From JBFLXN01 sp040755715 [NCBI: Candidatus Edwardsbacteria bacterium] (GTDB lineage: Bacteria; Edwardsbacteria; AC1; JBFLXN01), in NCBI GenBank assembly GCA_040755715.1, contig JBFLXN010000165.1:1-5920 (forward strand): a DNA stretch of 5,920 nt. The letters are read 5' to 3'. Below are positions 4,691 to 5,920 of the stretch, in pieces. Below the pieces are notes generated by a model, which saw only the letters and a program-made list of their open reading frames with translations, was not told the DNA's origin and did no database searches. Position 1 is the stretch's first letter. Each line of letters opens with the position of its first letter. A program made the position numbers and the translations under genes.

Positions 4691-5524
4691 TTATTTTGTG
4701 CCTCCAATCATAGTTAAGATTTGGGTCATTTCGTAGACTGCTTCATCAGTCTGGTAGTTAAATTGGTCAACTCGATTCATAAAGTAATTATTGGAAACAA
4801 TCCCGCCAATTCCATTAACTAAACCCCCAGCGGTATTAATCAAAGCTTCGGAGATTCCTCTGGCCAATTCAATGGCATCTGGAGCACCCACATGAGCCAT
4901 CGCCTGGAAGGCTCTAATCATCCCGATGGTCGTTCCTAAGAGTCCGACCATTGTGCCGATAGAAGCAATAGTGGTGAGGACTACTAAATTGCGTTCCAAA
5001 AGTGGTGTTTCCAGCATATTTGCCTCTTCTACCGCTCTCTGCACTTCGGCAATTTTCTTTTCCCAAGGTGATTTTTCTTCGGCAATAGTCAGATACCTCT
5101 CCAAACCTGCTCTCAAAACATTGGCGCAGGAGCCACCCTGGGCATTGCAAGTGGAGATAGCTCCGGTAACATTTCCTTCACACAGTTGGTCCCGGAATTC
5201 TTTCAGGAAGACAGTAAATGGTTTGGTCCCTCTCGCTCGCTTTATAGTCAAAATTCTTTCAAGAATGTAGGTAATTAGAAGAATGACTAAGAGGATAAGG
5301 ACAATTACTAATGGACCACCCTTTTGGATAAAATCTGGAAGAGTGGAAAAGATTACTGTTGATACAACTAAACCCAAGATATAGAGAAGCAGGGTGAGAA
5401 TTCCTATTTTTCTAGTGTAAGCTAAAGCGATTCCCAGCGCAATGGCCAGAATCAGTGGGATGACGCCCATAATGAGGACTTTCATCCCAACAGACAATTG
5501 TCCCAGTCCTGGTATAATAGCCAC
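4691..5524 (-). CDS. exbB: ExbB/TolQ/MotA-family proton channel protein with N-terminal membrane extension
   Basis: Scaffold of the TonB motor, expected to form a pentameric inner-membrane channel around ExbD. The 277 residues have about five membrane segments (15-35, 40-60, 69-90, 179-204, 222-246), against three in E. coli ExbB; the first two are an N-terminal addition. A cytoplasmic domain (about 91-178) has the typical CEGNVTGAISTCNAQGGSC (115-133). The family signature ASIGTMVGLLGTTIGMI (187-203) and SEALINTAGGLVNGIGG (225-241) hold Thr198, Glu226 and Thr231. Their spacing of 28 and 5 is identical to E. coli Thr148, Glu176 and Thr181. The usual Pro before the first glycine-rich motif is absent. 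The start is GTG at 5524, supported by AAGGAGG 7 nt upstream; Met14 lacks such support. It is the first gene of the operon, ending one base before exbD2. Confidence 0.92.
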   Translation of the reverse strand: MAIIPGLGQLSVGMKVLIMGVIPLILAIALGIALAYTRKIGILTLLLYILGLVVSTVIFSTLPDFIQKGGPLVIVLILLVILLITYILERILTIKRARGTKPFTVFLKEFRDQLCEGNVTGAISTCNAQGGSCANVLRAGLERYLTIAEEKSPWEKKIAEVQRAVEEANMLETPLLERNLVVLTTIASIGTMVGLLGTTIGMIRAFQAMAHVGAPDAIELARGISEALINTAGGLVNGIGGIVSNNYFMNRVDQFNYQTDEAVYEMTQILTMIGGTK

Positions 5525-5531
5525 TTTTTAA

Positions 5532-5538
5532 CCTCCTT
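5532..5538 (-). promoter_or_regulatory. Ribosome binding site deciding the GTG start of exbB
   Basis: AAGGAGG on the minus strand, 7 nt before GTG 5524. No ATG lies at a suitable distance, so the start is the non-ATG codon. Confidence 0.85.
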
Positions 5539-5598
5539 AGGTTTAATAGTTAATTGATTGGTGAATTAGTTGATTGTTAAATTATTTTTCTCATGATT

Positions 5599-5620
5599 TC
5601 ATCTCATATTTTTTCCTCCT
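5599..5620 (-). promoter_or_regulatory. Strong Shine-Dalgarno followed by a two-codon frame in the exbB leader
   Basis: On the minus strand AGGAGG (5620-5615) lies 7 nt before ATG-AGA-TGA (5607-5599). A second minimal frame, MRKII then stop, follows at 5594-5577. The spacing is as good as for the real genes, yet nothing substantial is encoded. It could be a leader minigene affecting exbB translation, a remnant of a lost gene start, or chance. Confidence 0.3.
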
Positions 5621-5681
5621 GAAAGTCAATTGTTCTGTTCAATACAAGTCTTTTTATTTCATACTGATTTCTAATTTTCTA

Positions 5682-5730
5682 TTCTGTGCTTCAGTAATTC
5701 TCACAGAACCTTAAAAAGTTTTGGGGTTCC
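5682..5730 (-). promoter_or_regulatory. Possible alternative hairpins in the exbB leader RNA
   Basis: TTCTGTG (5682-5688) and CACAGAA (5702-5708) form a perfect 7-bp stem with a 13-nt loop. A competing stem joins GGAACC (minus strand of 5730-5725) to GGTTCT (minus strand of 5710-5705), with one G-U pair. Both use bases 5705-5708, so they exclude each other. That resembles an attenuator or RNA switch, but there is no obvious terminator T-run and I do not recognise a riboswitch family. Confidence 0.25.
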
Positions 5731-5751
5731 TGTTTTTAGGTAATTTTATAA

Positions 5752-5781
5752 ATTTTATCAATTTATATTAAGTATTGTCAA
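5752..5781 (-). promoter_or_regulatory. Sigma70-type promoter of the exbB-exbD-exbD-tonB operon
   Basis: Read on the minus strand, a perfect TTGACA -35 box lies at 5781-5776 and TAAAAT (5 of 6 consensus) at 5757-5752, with an 18-bp spacer. Transcription would start near 5745, giving a leader of about 220 nt before the GTG at 5524. This is the best promoter match in the window and faces the only long operon. Confidence 0.6.
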
Positions 5782-5800
5782 GAAAATTCTTTGCACTGTC

Positions 5801-5858
5801 ATTTAAAATTCAAAAGTGAACTCTTTTTAGCGAATTTAAAGTTCAAAAGTGAACTCTT
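5801..5858. repeat. Two near-identical 25-bp direct repeats, 33-bp period
   Basis: Positions 5801-5825 and 5834-5858 are identical at 24 of 25 bases, both ending TTCAAAAGTGAACTCTT; the only difference is A at 5808 versus G at 5841. The second copy holds a dyad AGTTCA-AAAG-TGAACT. The repeats end 7 bp before the plus-strand -10 box at 5866, so a bound protein would cover the -35 region. They may be operator sites or subterminal transposase-binding sites of an insertion sequence. Confidence 0.8.
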
Positions 5859-5865
5859 AAACTGC

Positions 5866-5890
5866 TATAATCTAACCCAAAAAAGGAGGG
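5866..5890 (+). promoter_or_regulatory. -10 box and ribosome binding site of the gene at 5899
   Basis: A consensus TATAAT lies at 5866-5871. No good -35 box is present; TTCAAA at 5842-5847, inside the second direct repeat, is the nearest weak candidate at 18 bp. AAAGGAGGG at 5882-5890 is a strong ribosome binding site 8 nt before ATG 5899. Transcription from the -10 box would begin around 5878, giving a very short leader. Confidence 0.55.
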
Positions 5891-5898
5891 TTTGGATT

Positions 5899-5920
5899 AT
5901 GGCAAAACAGTTGCATAAGA
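5899..5920 (+). CDS. Start of a gene cut by the window edge; possibly a transposase
   Basis: ATG 5899 with a strong ribosome binding site 8 nt upstream opens a frame reading MAKQLHK before the window ends. Seven residues cannot define a family. I have a faint memory of integrase/transposase-like proteins of uncultured bacteria starting this way. The repeats immediately upstream would suit an insertion sequence end, but a repressor-controlled ordinary gene is equally open. That this is a true gene start is well supported; the function is not. Confidence 0.5.

Larger units (their letters stand above)
5525..5898. other. Divergent intergenic region: exbB leader and promoters
   Basis: This 374-bp region separates exbB (minus) from the gene starting at 5899 (plus). 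From exbB outward it holds the exbB ribosome binding site and a degenerate AT-rich direct repeat (GATTG twice within 5547-5583). Next come a second AGGAGG with a two-codon frame (5599-5620) and an inverted repeat in the leader (5682-5708). The exbB promoter (5752-5781) and the 25-bp direct repeats (5801-5858) follow, with the plus-strand -10 box (5866-5871) last. I see no gene inside it. Confidence 0.6.

Noticed and set aside
4690-4707. TTG at 4707 as the exbD2 start, overlapping exbB
   Set aside because: It overlaps the GGAGG that serves ATG 4689, and nothing like a ribosome binding site precedes it; the TAA-A-ATG junction is a normal coupled arrangement.
4914-5270. Frames on both strands inside exbB (minus 4914-5150, plus 4926-5270)
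   Set aside because: Both overlap the cytoplasmic domain and signature helix of ExbB, lack ribosome binding sites and look like no known protein.
5705-5737. Plus-strand intrinsic terminator (GAACC...GGTTC then TTTTT)
   Set aside because: The stem is only about 5 bp with a 14-nt or longer loop, and no plus-strand gene lies upstream to need it.
5801-5858. CRISPR-like or iteron origin
   Set aside because: There are only two copies with an 8-bp gap, no further units, and no replication initiator gene visible; promoter operator or insertion-sequence end fits better.

Overview
The window looks like a moderately AT-rich Gram-negative bacterial chromosome segment. A complete TonB energy-transduction operon implies an outer membrane. 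All ORFs read with the standard code, and strong AGGAGG-type ribosome binding sites precede most genes. The gene set, the unusually long ExbD proteins and the intergenic repeats loosely recall uncultured candidate phyla such as WOR-3/TA06 or the FCB group. That placement is an impression only; no rRNA or marker gene is present.

Layout. (1) 1-270: no convincing long gene. It holds an imperfect inverted repeat (7-55), a perfect 14-nt palindrome (106-119), a candidate promoter (149-178) and a possible 44-codon ORF (162-296). (2) 271-1938, plus strand: a complete 555-aa polytopic ABC-2-like exporter permease whose ATPase is not in the window. (3) 1939-2326: non-coding space between convergent genes, containing a 115-bp imperfect palindrome made of 9-bp units and a CAGAGA-type repeat. 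(4) 5524-2327, minus strand: an operon in the order exbB, exbD (long form), exbD (second long form), tonB. (5) 5525-5898: a divergent intergenic region with a good promoter for the exbB operon, a leader of about 220 nt, and a pair of near-identical 25-bp direct repeats. These lie in front of (6) the first seven codons of a plus-strand gene starting at 5899 and running off the window.

How the genes work together. ExbB and the two ExbD proteins would form the inner-membrane proton-driven motor, and TonB would carry the energy to outer-membrane receptors, none of which is encoded here. The key membrane residues are all present: ExbB Thr198/Glu226/Thr231, spaced exactly as in E. coli, and the ExbD transmembrane Asp in both paralogues. 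The motor therefore looks functional. All four proteins carry additions relative to E. coli: extra membrane segments in ExbB and TonB, and periplasmic insertions of roughly 60-100 residues in both ExbDs. The permease is probably unrelated to the operon.

Most unusual features: the 9-mer-built palindrome at 1981-2095, the compact inverted-repeat element between exbD and tonB (3168-3249), the ExbD2 insertion domain, and the direct-repeat pair at 5801-5858. I see no clearly new multi-gene system. The novelty is in repeats and in domain architecture.
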